The position numbers and the translations under genes are program-made. Shown here piece after piece: positions 6,643-14,222 of a stretch of DNA of 64,000 nt. The first letter of the stretch is position 1; every line of letters starts with the position of its first letter. The notes beneath the pieces are model-generated. The model saw only the letters and a list, made by a program, of their open reading frames with translations. It was not told where the DNA came from and made no database searches. The stretch spans positions 124,001 through 188,000 of the forward strand of contig NZ_MJLT01000023.1 of the NCBI RefSeq assembly GCF_001766675.1. The letters are read 5' to 3'. The DNA comes from Arthrobacter sp. SW1. Lineage in GTDB: Bacteria; Actinomycetota; Actinomycetes; Actinomycetales; Micrococcaceae.

Positions 6643-7798
6643 TGCGGCGATTGTCGGCGCCGGGCCGGTGGGACTCCTCATGGCGGCGCTCATGCGCGGC
6701 CGGGGACTCGACGTCGCCGTCTTCGAAAAGCGCCCTGAACCCGGCACTCAGAGCAGGGCCATCGGCATCCATCCCCCTGCGCTGGCCGTTCTTGACACCG
6801 TCGGCGCGGCGGGCCCCCTGATCCGCAGCGGGGTCTGTATCCGTCGCGGCAGCGCCTATAGCTCCGGACGCAAGGTGGCCTCGCTCGACTTTGCCGTGCC
6901 GGGAACCGAGTACCCGTTCATCCTCGCCGTGCCGCAGCACCGGACGCTGGATGTGCTGGAAGAGCGCCTCGAGGCGTGCGGCCCGGGTACGCTGCACCGC
7001 GGCGTCGGGATCTCCGAAGTGGTGCCCGACGGCGGCGGCTGGCTCCTGCGCGGCAAGCGCACCACGCGCGCGGGGCCGGCTGAGCCGTTCGAGGCCGGAT
7101 GCCGTCTGTTGATTGCGGCGGACGGCGCGCATTCAGGATTGCGGGCGGCCCTTGGCGTCACCCCCCGGGTCCACGACTATCCAGACCACTACCTGATGGG
7201 AGACTTCCGCGACGATACCCCTTTCGCGGAGGAAGCCGTGCTGTTCCTGGAGGCCCCGGGAATCGTGGAATGCTTCCCCCTGCCCGGCGGCGTGCGCCGT
7301 TGGGTGGCGTGGTCCGGTCCGCCGGAGGCCCAGGCAAGCGCCGAGGGACTGGCGGGAATCCTCCGGCGCCGGACCGGCCATGAGGTGGACCCGTCGAGCA
7401 ACACGATGCTCAGCACTTTCGGCGTTCGCTCCAGCCTCGTGCCCGCCATGGTCCACGGATCCGCGGCATTGTTGGGGGACGCGGCCCACGAGCTGAGTCC
7501 GATCGGCGGCCAGGGAATGAACCTGGGCTGGCTCGATGCCGCGGCGCTGGCACCGTTGCTGGAACGGATGCTGCAGTCGCGCAAGCGCCCGGACGCCATG
7601 CTGGACCGGGACCTCGCGGCCTTTGAACAATCCCGCCTGCGCATCGCCCGTAAAGCCAGCCGCCAGGCCGGGATCAACATGGCTCTCGGACGGCCGCTCT
7701 CGCCGCCGCTGCTTAGGTGGAGGAACATCCTGATCGGCCGGGCCATGCGGCATGGGGCCGTGGCTGCCTTCGTGGCGCGGCGGTTCACCATGCACTAG
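6635..7798 (+). CDS. FAD-dependent aromatic hydroxylase (monooxygenase)
   Basis: This 387-residue protein belongs to the p-hydroxybenzoate-hydroxylase-type flavoproteins. The N-terminal dinucleotide-binding GAGPVG motif lies at residues 8-13, an RAIGIHPPAL segment follows as in aromatic hydroxylases, and the FAD ribityl motif is GDAAHELSPIGGQGMNLG near residue 285. The start is the GTG at 6635, inside the methyltransferase gene, with a textbook GGAGG at 6622-6626, 8 nt upstream. Its stop shares the CTAG tetramer with the convergent gene. The expected role is ring hydroxylation of the alkylresorcinol on the way to a quinone, as proposed for SrsC; the exact substrate is inference. Confidence 0.88.
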   Translation: MIDAAIVGAGPVGLLMAALMRGRGLDVAVFEKRPEPGTQSRAIGIHPPALAVLDTVGAAGPLIRSGVCIRRGSAYSSGRKVASLDFAVPGTEYPFILAVPQHRTLDVLEERLEACGPGTLHRGVGISEVVPDGGGWLLRGKRTTRAGPAEPFEAGCRLLIAADGAHSGLRAALGVTPRVHDYPDHYLMGDFRDDTPFAEEAVLFLEAPGIVECFPLPGGVRRWVAWSGPPEAQASAEGLAGILRRRTGHEVDPSSNTMLSTFGVRSSLVPAMVHGSAALLGDAAHELSPIGGQGMNLGWLDAAALAPLLERMLQSRKRPDAMLDRDLAAFEQSRLRIARKASRQAGINMALGRPLSPPLLRWRNILIGRAMRHGAVAAFVARRFTMH

Positions 7799-8241
7799 CC
7801 GGCGGCGGGGACCTCCGGGACCTCAACCGTCACTTGCTCAGGATCGGTGAAGTAGCAGTCATAGCTGTCCTGGCTGCGGATCCGGCCGTTGTCCACCTCG
7901 AAAACAGCGGTGGTGCGGGCCCGGATGGTGTCACCCGCGTCCCAGTGCGGCAGGTCGAGCAGGAGGGTGGCAGACCAGTTGATCTCCAGGACCACCCGGT
8001 TTCCCTCGGAGGTGGTGCGCACGATCTCGAAGTGCTGGTCCTTGACTACGTCCTTGCTCTGGTCCGCGCCGGACAGGGTGGCCTGCAGATCCCGGATGCC
8101 GCCCTTCACGGACAGGACGTGTGGCCACTCCGTGAGCCTGAAATCGTCGGCGAGGAAGGGCCGGATCTCTGCCGCACCACCGCCGCGCTCCACGGCACGG
8201 ATGAAGCCCAATACGCAGTCCAAGGGAGTCAGTTCAGTCAT
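7795..8241 (-). CDS. SnoaL-like / NTF2-fold protein
   Basis: This 148-residue protein fits the cone-shaped NTF2-like fold. An N-terminal helix (LTPLDCVLGFIRAVERG) and LADDFRLTEWPH are followed by the VKGGIRDLQATL helix and a curved sheet ending in TTAVFEVDNGRIRSQDSYDCYF. Members include small isomerases, hydrolases and polyketide cyclases, but many are of unknown function, and no catalytic set is assignable here. Its TAG overlaps the stop of the FAD hydroxylase within CTAG, so the two genes abut tail to tail. The start ATG has TAGGCT (minus strand) 6 nt upstream and no Shine-Dalgarno, suggesting a leaderless message. Confidence 0.75.
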   Translation of the reverse strand: MTELTPLDCVLGFIRAVERGGGAAEIRPFLADDFRLTEWPHVLSVKGGIRDLQATLSGADQSKDVVKDQHFEIVRTTSEGNRVVLEINWSATLLLDLPHWDAGDTIRARTTAVFEVDNGRIRSQDSYDCYFTDPEQVTVEVPEVPAAG

Positions 8242-8247
8242 TTTTCG

Positions 8248-8278
8248 AGCCTAATCCATACGGGGCCGGCTATAGGCT
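8248..8278. promoter_or_regulatory. Back-to-back leaderless promoters of the SnoaL-like gene and def
   Basis: The 43-bp divergent gap carries TAGGCT twice: minus strand at 8253-8248, 6 nt before ATG 8241, and plus strand at 8273-8278, 6 nt before ATG 8285. Both fit the TANNNT -10 hexamer placed to start transcription at the A of ATG. No SD is present on either side. Confidence 0.6.
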
Positions 8279-8284
8279 CAAGCC

Positions 8285-8962
8285 ATGGACTTCAGCATTC
8301 GCCCGCTCTCCCCTGCTCCGCCGACGCCGTCCGGCCCGCAGGAAATCCAGGCCCTGGTCGAATCGATCCTCGAGCAGGACGCATTGCCCCCGATCGTGCA
8401 GGCCGGACACCCGGTGCTGCGCCAGTACGCGGCTCCCTACGATGGGCAGCTGGACGACGCCACCCTCCTGCGCCTGATCGACCTGATGCGCAGGACCATG
8501 CACGAGGCTCCCGGCGTCGGCCTGGCGGCGCCACAGATCGGTATCCCGCTGCAGCTGGCCGTGCTCGAAGACCGCTTTGACGTCGATCCGGCGGCGGCCG
8601 CCACACGGGAACGTGTTCCGTTGGATTTCCTCGCCATCCTCAATCCGGCGTATTCGGCGCTGGGGCCCGACACGGCGTCTTTTTACGAGGGCTGCCTGTC
8701 CGTGCGCGGTTACCAGGCCGTGGTGACCCGTCACCGCGCAGTTGCCTTGGAATACCTCGAGCCGGACGGCACACCGGCCAGGGCTGAGTTCAGCGGCTGG
8801 CAGGCACGCATCGTCCAGCACGAAACCGACCATCTCCACGGTGCCCTCTACCTGGACCGTGCCGAAACCAGGTCATTGGCAGGAAACGAGGAATACATGG
8901 CCCGCTGGGCCCAGCCAGGGATCGACCGGGCCGCAGCCGCCTTGGGCTTCCCGCGGAGCTAG
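8285..8962 (+). CDS. def: Peptide deformylase
   Basis: The metalloenzyme that removes the formyl group from the N-terminal methionine of nascent proteins. All three signature motifs are present: motif 1 GVGLAAPQIG near residues 78-87, motif 2 EGCLSV near 138, and motif 3 QHETDHLHG near 179, supplying Cys and two His metal ligands plus the catalytic Glu. The 225-residue length includes a 30-40 residue N-terminal extension typical of actinobacterial forms. The ATG at 8285 lacks an SD and follows TAGGCT by 6 nt. The stop overlaps that of the convergent peptidase in a CTAG tetramer. Confidence 0.95.
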   Translation: MDFSIRPLSPAPPTPSGPQEIQALVESILEQDALPPIVQAGHPVLRQYAAPYDGQLDDATLLRLIDLMRRTMHEAPGVGLAAPQIGIPLQLAVLEDRFDVDPAAAATRERVPLDFLAILNPAYSALGPDTASFYEGCLSVRGYQAVVTRHRAVALEYLEPDGTPARAEFSGWQARIVQHETDHLHGALYLDRAETRSLAGNEEYMARWAQPGIDRAAAALGFPRS

Positions 8963-10989
8963 GCTCCCTCCGCGGCGGCCCGGTTCCTGGTGGTCGGCAG
9001 TTTCTCGGCCCACCACGCCAGGATCTGTTCGAAGCGCTGCTTCCTGTGGTGCGGAGTGCCCGAACGTGAGAGTTCGTGGTCTTCGCCGGGGAACAGGAGA
9101 AGTGCCGTCTCCACGCCTTGGGACTTCAGCGCGGCGAAGTACCGTTGTCCCTGCTCCACCGGGCAGCGGAGATCGTTTTCACTGTGGATCACCAGGGTCG
9201 GAGTGCGGACCTTCGACACCACGGCCATGGGGCTTTGGGCCAGCATCTGCTCCATGGTTCCTCCGGTGTATTCACCGCCGAAGAACCATCCGATATCGGA
9301 CGAACCCGTGAAACTCACCGGATCCAGGAACCCCCGCTCAACGATCGCGGCCTTGAAGCGGTGATCGTGGGCGATGGTCCACGCCGTGAGGTAGCCGCCA
9401 TAGGAGCCGCCCATGATGCCCACGGCTTCCGGATCCAAGGCGGGGAACGCGGCCAGAGCGCCGTCCAGGAACGCCAGGACGTCAGCCATGTCCACCGTTC
9501 CCATCGCTTCCTTGATGGCCGCGCCGTGTTCCTGCCCGTATCCGGCAGAGCCTCGCGGATTGCACATCAGCACCGCGTAACCGGCCTCGGCGTAAACCTG
9601 TGCCTCGTCAAAGAAGGATCCGCTGTACTGGGCAAAGGGGCCGCCGTGGATGTTCAGGAGGACCGGGTGCGGACCTGGCCCCTCCGGCGCGACAAGCCAT
9701 CCGTGCACCGGGTAACCGTCGTCTCCTGTCGCAATGAACTCGCGGGGTTCGCGCACCGTGGTCTCGTTCCGGAGGCGGGCGGAGAAATCGCTGAGCATCC
9801 GCAGCTCGCCGCGTTCCAGCACCCCCACGTCACCCTGGCTCGCGGCATCGGCGAAGGACACAGCGATGACTTCTCCGGCAGCCGCTGCGCCAAGGACCAC
9901 CCGCTCGCCGTGCAGCAGGACCTCGCTGCCGCCGTCGGCCGTCCACTTCAGCAACTCGACGCTGCCGCGGTGCGAGTTCAAGGCAAGCACGCTGTCCGGG
10001 CCGGCCGGCTCAAGGCTGCCGGAAAGGTCCTGGGTTTCTGCGTCGCTGAGGATACGGGCGTCACCGCCGTCCGTGGGCATGACGTACAGCGCCGTATTGC
10101 GGGCAACGAAATCGAGGCCCCGCTCCCCCAGTTCCTGGGCCGTGAAGAACAGCTGCTTGCCGTTGCGGGATTCCCGCACGGCGTGGATGGACTGTGGCGC
10201 GTTTCCGCTGCGGACGAGCACGGCCTCCCCGCCAGCGGCGGGCACCTTGTAGATGCCCGAGGCGATGTCGTCGTCATGGTTGTCGTGCTCGGCGGCGAGG
10301 AAATACACGCTCCGGCCGTCACTGCTGAAGACAGCGCCGCTGTGGTCGGACCCGCCGTCGCTGAGCTGGACCGCCGTCGGGAGGCCGCGCGATGCATCTT
10401 CGGAGCCCTTGGCGGCCTTGGCTGCTTGGGCGCGGCCCACCGGCTCCACAGCCGGTTCGCCGCCGAGTTCCGGAACGTCGACCACGAAAATCCGGCCCGG
10501 CCTGTCCAAGGTGTAGCCGAGGCCGTTCATCCGGTATTGATTACTGCGGACCAGGCGGGCGTCTTCGCTTCCGGACCCGACGCCGTCGACCGTCCCGTAT
10601 CGCCCTTCCTCCGGCACCCGCGAGGTGAAGACGATCCGCGCGGAGTCCGGGGCCCAGGAAAATTCGCTGACGCCGAGCTTCCGGTCCGTAATCGCCTGGG
10701 GTTCGCCGCCTGCGGCCTCGACAATGTGCAACTGCGGTTTGCCGTCCGGGGTGGCGCGGAGGAATGCCAGCACCTTTCCGTCCGGCGAGAAGGCCGGGGC
10801 GGTGTCACGGAACCCGCGGGTAATCCGGCGCGGCGTCTGCGAAGAATCGAAAGGTACGCTCCAGAGCTGGCCGACATACGCGTCGGCGTCGAAGTCCGGT
10901 CGCGTCACGGACACCACGGCCCGTGAGGCGTCCGGGTGGACGGCGGGCGCGGAGACGGAATTCAGCAAGGGCAACTGTTCGGCTTTCAC
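8959..10989 (-). CDS. S9 family (prolyl oligopeptidase-type) serine peptidase
   Basis: This protein has an N-terminal WD40/TolB-like beta-propeller (repeated '...aPAFSPDGKVLAFLR', 'EFSWAPDSARIVFTS') and a C-terminal alpha/beta-hydrolase domain. The nucleophile is in GGSYGGYLT, the acid in HSENDLRCP and the His in GEDHELSR. It is probably a cytoplasmic acylaminoacyl or dipeptidyl peptidase, as no signal peptide is seen. I choose the GTG at 10989 (676 residues) because TAGGCT lies exactly 7 nt before it. A longer frame to the GTG at 11034 would cover that promoter element and adds residues unlike the family. The stop overlaps def within CTAG. Confidence 0.9.
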   Translation of the reverse strand: MKAEQLPLLNSVSAPAVHPDASRAVVSVTRPDFDADAYVGQLWSVPFDSSQTPRRITRGFRDTAPAFSPDGKVLAFLRATPDGKPQLHIVEAAGGEPQAITDRKLGVSEFSWAPDSARIVFTSRVPEEGRYGTVDGVGSGSEDARLVRSNQYRMNGLGYTLDRPGRIFVVDVPELGGEPAVEPVGRAQAAKAAKGSEDASRGLPTAVQLSDGGSDHSGAVFSSDGRSVYFLAAEHDNHDDDIASGIYKVPAAGGEAVLVRSGNAPQSIHAVRESRNGKQLFFTAQELGERGLDFVARNTALYVMPTDGGDARILSDAETQDLSGSLEPAGPDSVLALNSHRGSVELLKWTADGGSEVLLHGERVVLGAAAAGEVIAVSFADAASQGDVGVLERGELRMLSDFSARLRNETTVREPREFIATGDDGYPVHGWLVAPEGPGPHPVLLNIHGGPFAQYSGSFFDEAQVYAEAGYAVLMCNPRGSAGYGQEHGAAIKEAMGTVDMADVLAFLDGALAAFPALDPEAVGIMGGSYGGYLTAWTIAHDHRFKAAIVERGFLDPVSFTGSSDIGWFFGGEYTGGTMEQMLAQSPMAVVSKVRTPTLVIHSENDLRCPVEQGQRYFAALKSQGVETALLLFPGEDHELSRSGTPHHRKQRFEQILAWWAEKLPTTRNRAAAEGA

Positions 10990-10996
10990 GCAGGTG

Positions 10997-11051
10997 AGCC
11001 TAGTGCCTGGCAGCTTGTCCGCCGTCGCAGCCACTCCGGCGGCCGTAGGAT
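10997..11051. promoter_or_regulatory. Divergent leaderless promoters: S9 peptidase and rRNA methyltransferase
   Basis: On the minus strand TAGGCT (11002-10997) stands 7 nt before GTG 10989. On the plus strand TAGGAT (11046-11051) stands 7 nt before ATG 11059. Neither gene has a Shine-Dalgarno. Confidence 0.55.
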
Positions 11052-11058
11052 TGACCCT

Positions 11059-11934
11059 ATGCTTTCCGACGCCGTCCGTGCCCTGCGCTGCCCCGTCTGC
11101 CAGGACGCACTCGGGCTGGAAGGAACTTCCCCGGCCGAAGGTGCCCCGTCACGCCGATCGCTTCGCTGCCCGGCCGGCCACAGCTTCGATGCCGCCAAGC
11201 AGGGGTACTTCAACCTGCTCACCGGAAAGGGCACCGCATTTGAAGCCGACTCCCCGGCAATGGCCGCGGCCCGCCACGACTTCCTTGCGGCGGGTCACTA
11301 TGCGGAACTGTCGTCCCTGCTCGTAGACCTGGCGGCGCCCGCACTGCAGGCGCCGGACGCCGTCGTCCTCGATTCCGGCACCGGCACCGGCAACTACCTG
11401 AGGGCTGTCCTCGACCACACCCCCACGGCATCGGTCGGCATCGATATCTCGAAGTTCGCCCTGCGCCGCGCCGCGCGGCTGAACCCGGACACCATCAACC
11501 TTGTCTGGGATGTCTGGCGCCCCTTGCCCCTCGGCACGCACACCGTCGACCTCGTCACCGTTGTTTTCGCCCCACGGAACCCGGCCGAATTTGCCCGCGT
11601 ACTCCGGCCCGGCGGCCGCGCCATCGTGGTGACACCACGGCCGGGACACCTCGCAGAGATCGCCGGACTGACCGGAATGCTCCGCATCGAGGAAGGCAAG
11701 GAGGAACGGCTGGCCGAATCCATGGGAGGCCATTTCACCCTCGCCGGCCAAGAGGCACTCGACATCCGGCTCACGCTGGACGAGGCAACCGCCGCGGACC
11801 TCGCCTTCATGGGGCCGGCCGGGCACCACCTCGACCGCGGACAACTGCTGGCTTCGCTTGCGGGAACAGGTGCCGTGGAGACCACGGCAAAATTTGCGAT
11901 CAGCGTTTTCAGCACGCCTGCGGCGGCTTCCTGA
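11059..11934 (+). CDS. RlmA-type 23S rRNA (guanine-N1) methyltransferase
   Basis: This 291-residue protein starts with the RlmA zinc finger: CPVC at residues 11-14 and CPAGHSFD near 38, followed by AKQGYFNLL and the GDS-like MAAARHDFLAAGHY segment, all typical of RlmA(I/II). The SAM motif is VVLDSGTGTGNYL. These enzymes methylate G745 or G748 in helix 35 of 23S rRNA and affect macrolide/tylosin susceptibility. Which guanine is modified cannot be told here. The ATG at 11059 lacks an SD but has TAGGAT 7 nt upstream. It is followed on the same strand by the NfeD/SPFH pair. Confidence 0.88.
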   Translation: MLSDAVRALRCPVCQDALGLEGTSPAEGAPSRRSLRCPAGHSFDAAKQGYFNLLTGKGTAFEADSPAMAAARHDFLAAGHYAELSSLLVDLAAPALQAPDAVVLDSGTGTGNYLRAVLDHTPTASVGIDISKFALRRAARLNPDTINLVWDVWRPLPLGTHTVDLVTVVFAPRNPAEFARVLRPGGRAIVVTPRPGHLAEIAGLTGMLRIEEGKEERLAESMGGHFTLAGQEALDIRLTLDEATAADLAFMGPAGHHLDRGQLLASLAGTGAVETTAKFAISVFSTPAAAS

Positions 11935-12047
11935 GGGTGTTCCTGACGGCAGTGCGCACCGCGGGCTAGGATGGAAAAACAGCGGGCGACACGCCGATGC
12001 TCCCTCCTCGGGATGCGGAGCACGGCGGGTCCGGACAAGGGGGAACG

Positions 12048-12500
12048 ATGTTTGAATGGCTCGGCGACAACTGGTGGGCACTTTGGCTCACGGTTTTCCT
12101 CGCCTTCGCGGTGATCGAGATGCTCACCCTCGATCTCTTCTTCATCATGCTCGGTGGTGGCGCCCTGGCTGCCTTGGTGTCGCACCTTGCCGGCGCCGAC
12201 TTCTGGCTCCAGATTGTCATCTTCTGCGTGGTGTCGCTGCTGATGATCGTTTTCGTCCGGCCCGTGGCCATGAAGCACCTGCGCAAAGGTCCTGCGGACC
12301 AGCTCAGCAACGTTGACCGCCTGATCGGCCAGTCGGCCGTCGTCATGGAATCGGTCAGCGCCGCAGGCGGGCTCGTGAAAATCGGCGGAGACGTGTGGAG
12401 TGCCCGCAGCACGGGCGGCACCATCGCCGCCGGCGAGAGCGTCCGGGTCACCCGGATTGACGGCGCGACGGCGGTCGTCTCGCCGGGCATTGAAGCCTGA
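12048..12500 (+). CDS. NfeD family membrane protein
   Basis: A 150-residue protein with three or so N-terminal transmembrane segments (ALWLTVFLAFAVIEML, LFFIMLGGGALAALVSH, WLQIVIFCVVSLLMIVFV) and a C-terminal OB-fold domain (LIGQSAVVMESVSAAGGLVKIGGDVWSAR) characteristic of short NfeD proteins. These partner SPFH proteins, and the SPFH gene follows 71 bp downstream on the same strand, supporting a membrane-microdomain or membrane-stress role. The ATG at 12048 has GGGGGA about 6 nt upstream. The exact biochemical role of NfeD-1b proteins is not settled. Confidence 0.9.
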   Translation: MFEWLGDNWWALWLTVFLAFAVIEMLTLDLFFIMLGGGALAALVSHLAGADFWLQIVIFCVVSLLMIVFVRPVAMKHLRKGPADQLSNVDRLIGQSAVVMESVSAAGGLVKIGGDVWSARSTGGTIAAGESVRVTRIDGATAVVSPGIEA

Positions 12501-12571
12501 CCGCCCGGCACCCAAGCAACACCTCACTACGGAACTGCATCAGAACGCAATTTGGGGAATGAAGGAGATGT

Positions 12572-13558
12572 ATGGATGGCTTGGGAGGGACTGCAGCCGC
12601 AATCGTGCTGATAGTCCTCATAGTCTTTGTAATCATTGTGCTGGTCCGCTCTGTCAGGATCATCCCGCAGGCGCGGGCCGGCGTCGTCGAACGTCTGGGA
12701 AAGTACCAGCGCACGCTTAATCCGGGCCTGACCATCCTGATTCCTTTCGTGGACAGGCTGCTGCCGCTCCTGGACCTGCGCGAACAGGTGGTGTCGTTCC
12801 CGCCGCAGCCGGTCATCACCGAGGACAACCTGGTGGTGTCGATCGACACCGTGGTCTACTTCCAGGTGACGGATCCGCGCGCGGCGACGTACGAAATCGC
12901 CAATTACATCCAGGCAGTGGAACAGCTGACCACTACCACGCTGCGCAACGTCGTCGGCGGCCTGAACCTGGAAGAGGCACTGACCTCGCGCGACCAGATC
13001 AACGGCCAGCTGCGTGGTGTACTGGATGAAGCTACGGGCCGTTGGGGCATCCGGGTCTCGCGCGTGGAGCTCAAGGCGATCGATCCGCCGCACAGCATCC
13101 AAGACTCGATGGAAAAGCAGATGCGTGCCGAGCGCGACCGCCGCGCAGCCATCCTCACCGCCGAAGGCACCAAGCAGTCGCAGATCCTCACCGCCGAAGG
13201 TGAGCGCCAGTCCGCGATCCTGAAGGCAGAGGGTGACGCGAAGGCTGCCATCCTCCGGGCGGACGGTGAAGCCCAGGCCATCCAGAAGGTCTTCGACGCC
13301 ATCCACAAGGGCAATCCGGACCAGAAGCTGCTGGCGTACCAGTACCTGCAGACCCTGCCGAAGCTGGCCGAGGGAACGTCCAACAAGCTCTGGATCATTC
13401 CGAGCGAGGTGGGCGAAGCCCTCAAGGGCATCGGCGGCGCCCTTGGTGGCACGGCTGATGCGAACGGCGTCGCCGGACTTTTCGCCACCAAAGCGGAAGC
13501 GGGAGCCACGCAGCCTTCGGCTGCACCCGCGGAACGGCCCCAGGAACCTACGCCCTAA
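12572..13558 (+). CDS. SPFH/Band 7 (stomatin-prohibitin) membrane protein
   Basis: A 328-residue slipin/QmcA-type protein. One N-terminal membrane anchor (residues 5-27) is followed by the SPFH core (IIPQARAGVVERLGKYQRTL to SRVELKAIDPP) and a helical tail. The tail contains four tandem 11-residue repeats of the form [AQ]IL[TKR]A[ED]G-xxx[SA] (about residues 194-237), which would form an extended helix for ring assembly. The ATG at 12572 has AAGGAG 6 nt upstream. With the NfeD gene it forms the usual pair. The C-terminal 40 residues are Ala/Pro/Glu rich and probably disordered. Confidence 0.93.
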   Translation: MDGLGGTAAAIVLIVLIVFVIIVLVRSVRIIPQARAGVVERLGKYQRTLNPGLTILIPFVDRLLPLLDLREQVVSFPPQPVITEDNLVVSIDTVVYFQVTDPRAATYEIANYIQAVEQLTTTTLRNVVGGLNLEEALTSRDQINGQLRGVLDEATGRWGIRVSRVELKAIDPPHSIQDSMEKQMRAERDRRAAILTAEGTKQSQILTAEGERQSAILKAEGDAKAAILRADGEAQAIQKVFDAIHKGNPDQKLLAYQYLQTLPKLAEGTSNKLWIIPSEVGEALKGIGGALGGTADANGVAGLFATKAEAGATQPSAAPAERPQEPTP

Positions 13559-13573
13559 GGCGCAGTGAGCAGG

Positions 13574-13603
13574 AAGGGCCGGTCACGCAAGTGGCCGGCC
13601 CTT
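13574..13603 (+). terminator. Hairpin terminator after the NfeD-SPFH pair
   Basis: AAGGGCCGGTCAC pairs with GTGGCCGGCCCTT (13 bp including one T-G pair) around a GCAA tetraloop. No U-tract follows, as is common in actinobacterial terminators. Confidence 0.65.
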
Positions 13604-13615
13604 CGCCGTACCGCG

Positions 13616-13621
13616 TATAAT
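13616..13621 (+). promoter_or_regulatory. Consensus TATAAT -10 upstream of rbpA
   Basis: TATAAT lies 12 bp after the preceding hairpin and about 160 bp before rbpA. No good -35 is visible at 17 bp because that position overlaps the terminator stem. It is likely a housekeeping promoter for rbpA. Confidence 0.5.
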
Positions 13622-13653
13622 GGTGTATTTGTCCGAGCGGTTCAACCCCGTAC

Positions 13654-13679
13654 GGAACATTTGAGCTTGGTCAAGCGTT
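13654..13679 (+). promoter_or_regulatory. Sigma-R/SigH-like promoter of rbpA
   Basis: GGAAC at 13654-13658 and GTT at 13677-13679 are separated by exactly 18 bp, the consensus for the thiol-stress sigma factors SigR (Streptomyces) and SigH (mycobacteria). In Streptomyces rbpA is a known SigR target. A start about 7 nt downstream would give a leader of roughly 95-100 nt. Confidence 0.6.
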
Positions 13680-13708
13680 GCATTTAGAGGTGCAAGGCGT
13701 GCACACAG

Positions 13709-13763
13709 TAGCCCGGATGCGGTGTTCGAAACACCGTCCGGCTAGCGCGGAAGCAATTCCGCG
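13709..13763 (+). promoter_or_regulatory. Structured leader of rbpA: two consecutive hairpins
   Basis: Hairpin 1 (13709-13744): TAGC, CGGA and CGGTGTT pair with AACACCG, TCCG and GCTA, with a small bulge. Hairpin 2 (13746-13763): CGCGGAA and TTCCGCG form a perfect 7-bp stem closed by a GCAA tetraloop, ending 9 nt before the GAGGGAG ribosome site. They could shield or stabilise the message; no known riboswitch class was recognised. Confidence 0.5.
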
Positions 13764-13783
13764 AACAGATAGAGGGAGTAAAG

Positions 13784-14131
13784 ATGAGCGATCGCAGCCT
13801 CCGCGGCATGCGCCTTGGTGCGCAGAGCATGGAAACCGAATCCGGTGTGGAGCCGGCACCGCGCCAGCGGGTTGAATACCGCTGCGCAGATGGCGAGCAG
13901 GTCTTCGTGACGTTCTCGTCCGAGGCCGAAATCCCTCCCGTCTGGGTTTCCAAGACCGGCAAGGAAGCACTGCTCGTCGACGGTGAGCGTCCCGTCGACA
14001 ACAACGAAAAGGCCGTGCGCACCCACTGGGACATGCTGCTGGAACGCCGTACCATTCCCGAGCTGGAGCAGATCCTTGAGGACCGCTTGAACATCCTGCG
14101 CGAACGCCGCGGAGAGCGCCGCTCGGCGTAA
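13784..14131 (+). CDS. rbpA: RNA polymerase-binding protein RbpA
   Basis: A 115-residue actinobacterial transcription factor that binds RNA polymerase and group I/II sigma factors and stabilises open complexes. The N-terminal tail has the RSLRGMRLGAQSMETE segment. The core beta-barrel follows (VEYRCADGEQVFVTFSSEAEIPPVW). The basic linker and C-terminal sigma-interaction helix are WDMLLERRTIPELEQILEDRL. The actinobacterial core often has zinc-binding Cys; here only one Cys is seen (YRC), so this is a zinc-free form. The ATG at 13784 is preceded by GAGGGAG. The SigH-like promoter upstream suggests induction under disulfide stress. Confidence 0.95.
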   Translation: MSDRSLRGMRLGAQSMETESGVEPAPRQRVEYRCADGEQVFVTFSSEAEIPPVWVSKTGKEALLVDGERPVDNNEKAVRTHWDMLLERRTIPELEQILEDRLNILRERRGERRSA

Positions 14132-14146
14132 CGCGAAGGCAACCGC

Positions 14147-14188
14147 AAAAGGCAGGGCCCGCACCACACGATGCGGGCCCTGCCTTTT
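14147..14188. terminator. Bidirectional terminator between rbpA and the mannosyltransferase gene
   Basis: A perfect 17-bp stem (AAAAGGCAGGGCCCGCA with its complement) around an 8-nt loop. It ends in TTTT on the plus strand, and AAAA at its start gives TTTT on the minus strand, so it serves both convergent genes. Confidence 0.9.
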
Positions 14189-14222
14189 AAGTGTTGTGCA
14201 GACTATCTGCTGAGGGCGGGCG

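Noticed and set aside
13631..13745. tRNA-like segment in the rbpA leader (D-arm-like GTCCGAGCGGTTCAA and a T-arm-like CGGTG-TTCGAAA-CACCG)
   Set aside because: The acceptor strands do not pair across the segment; the would-be 3' acceptor pairs with sequence right beside the T-arm, so it is a simple hairpin, not a cloverleaf.
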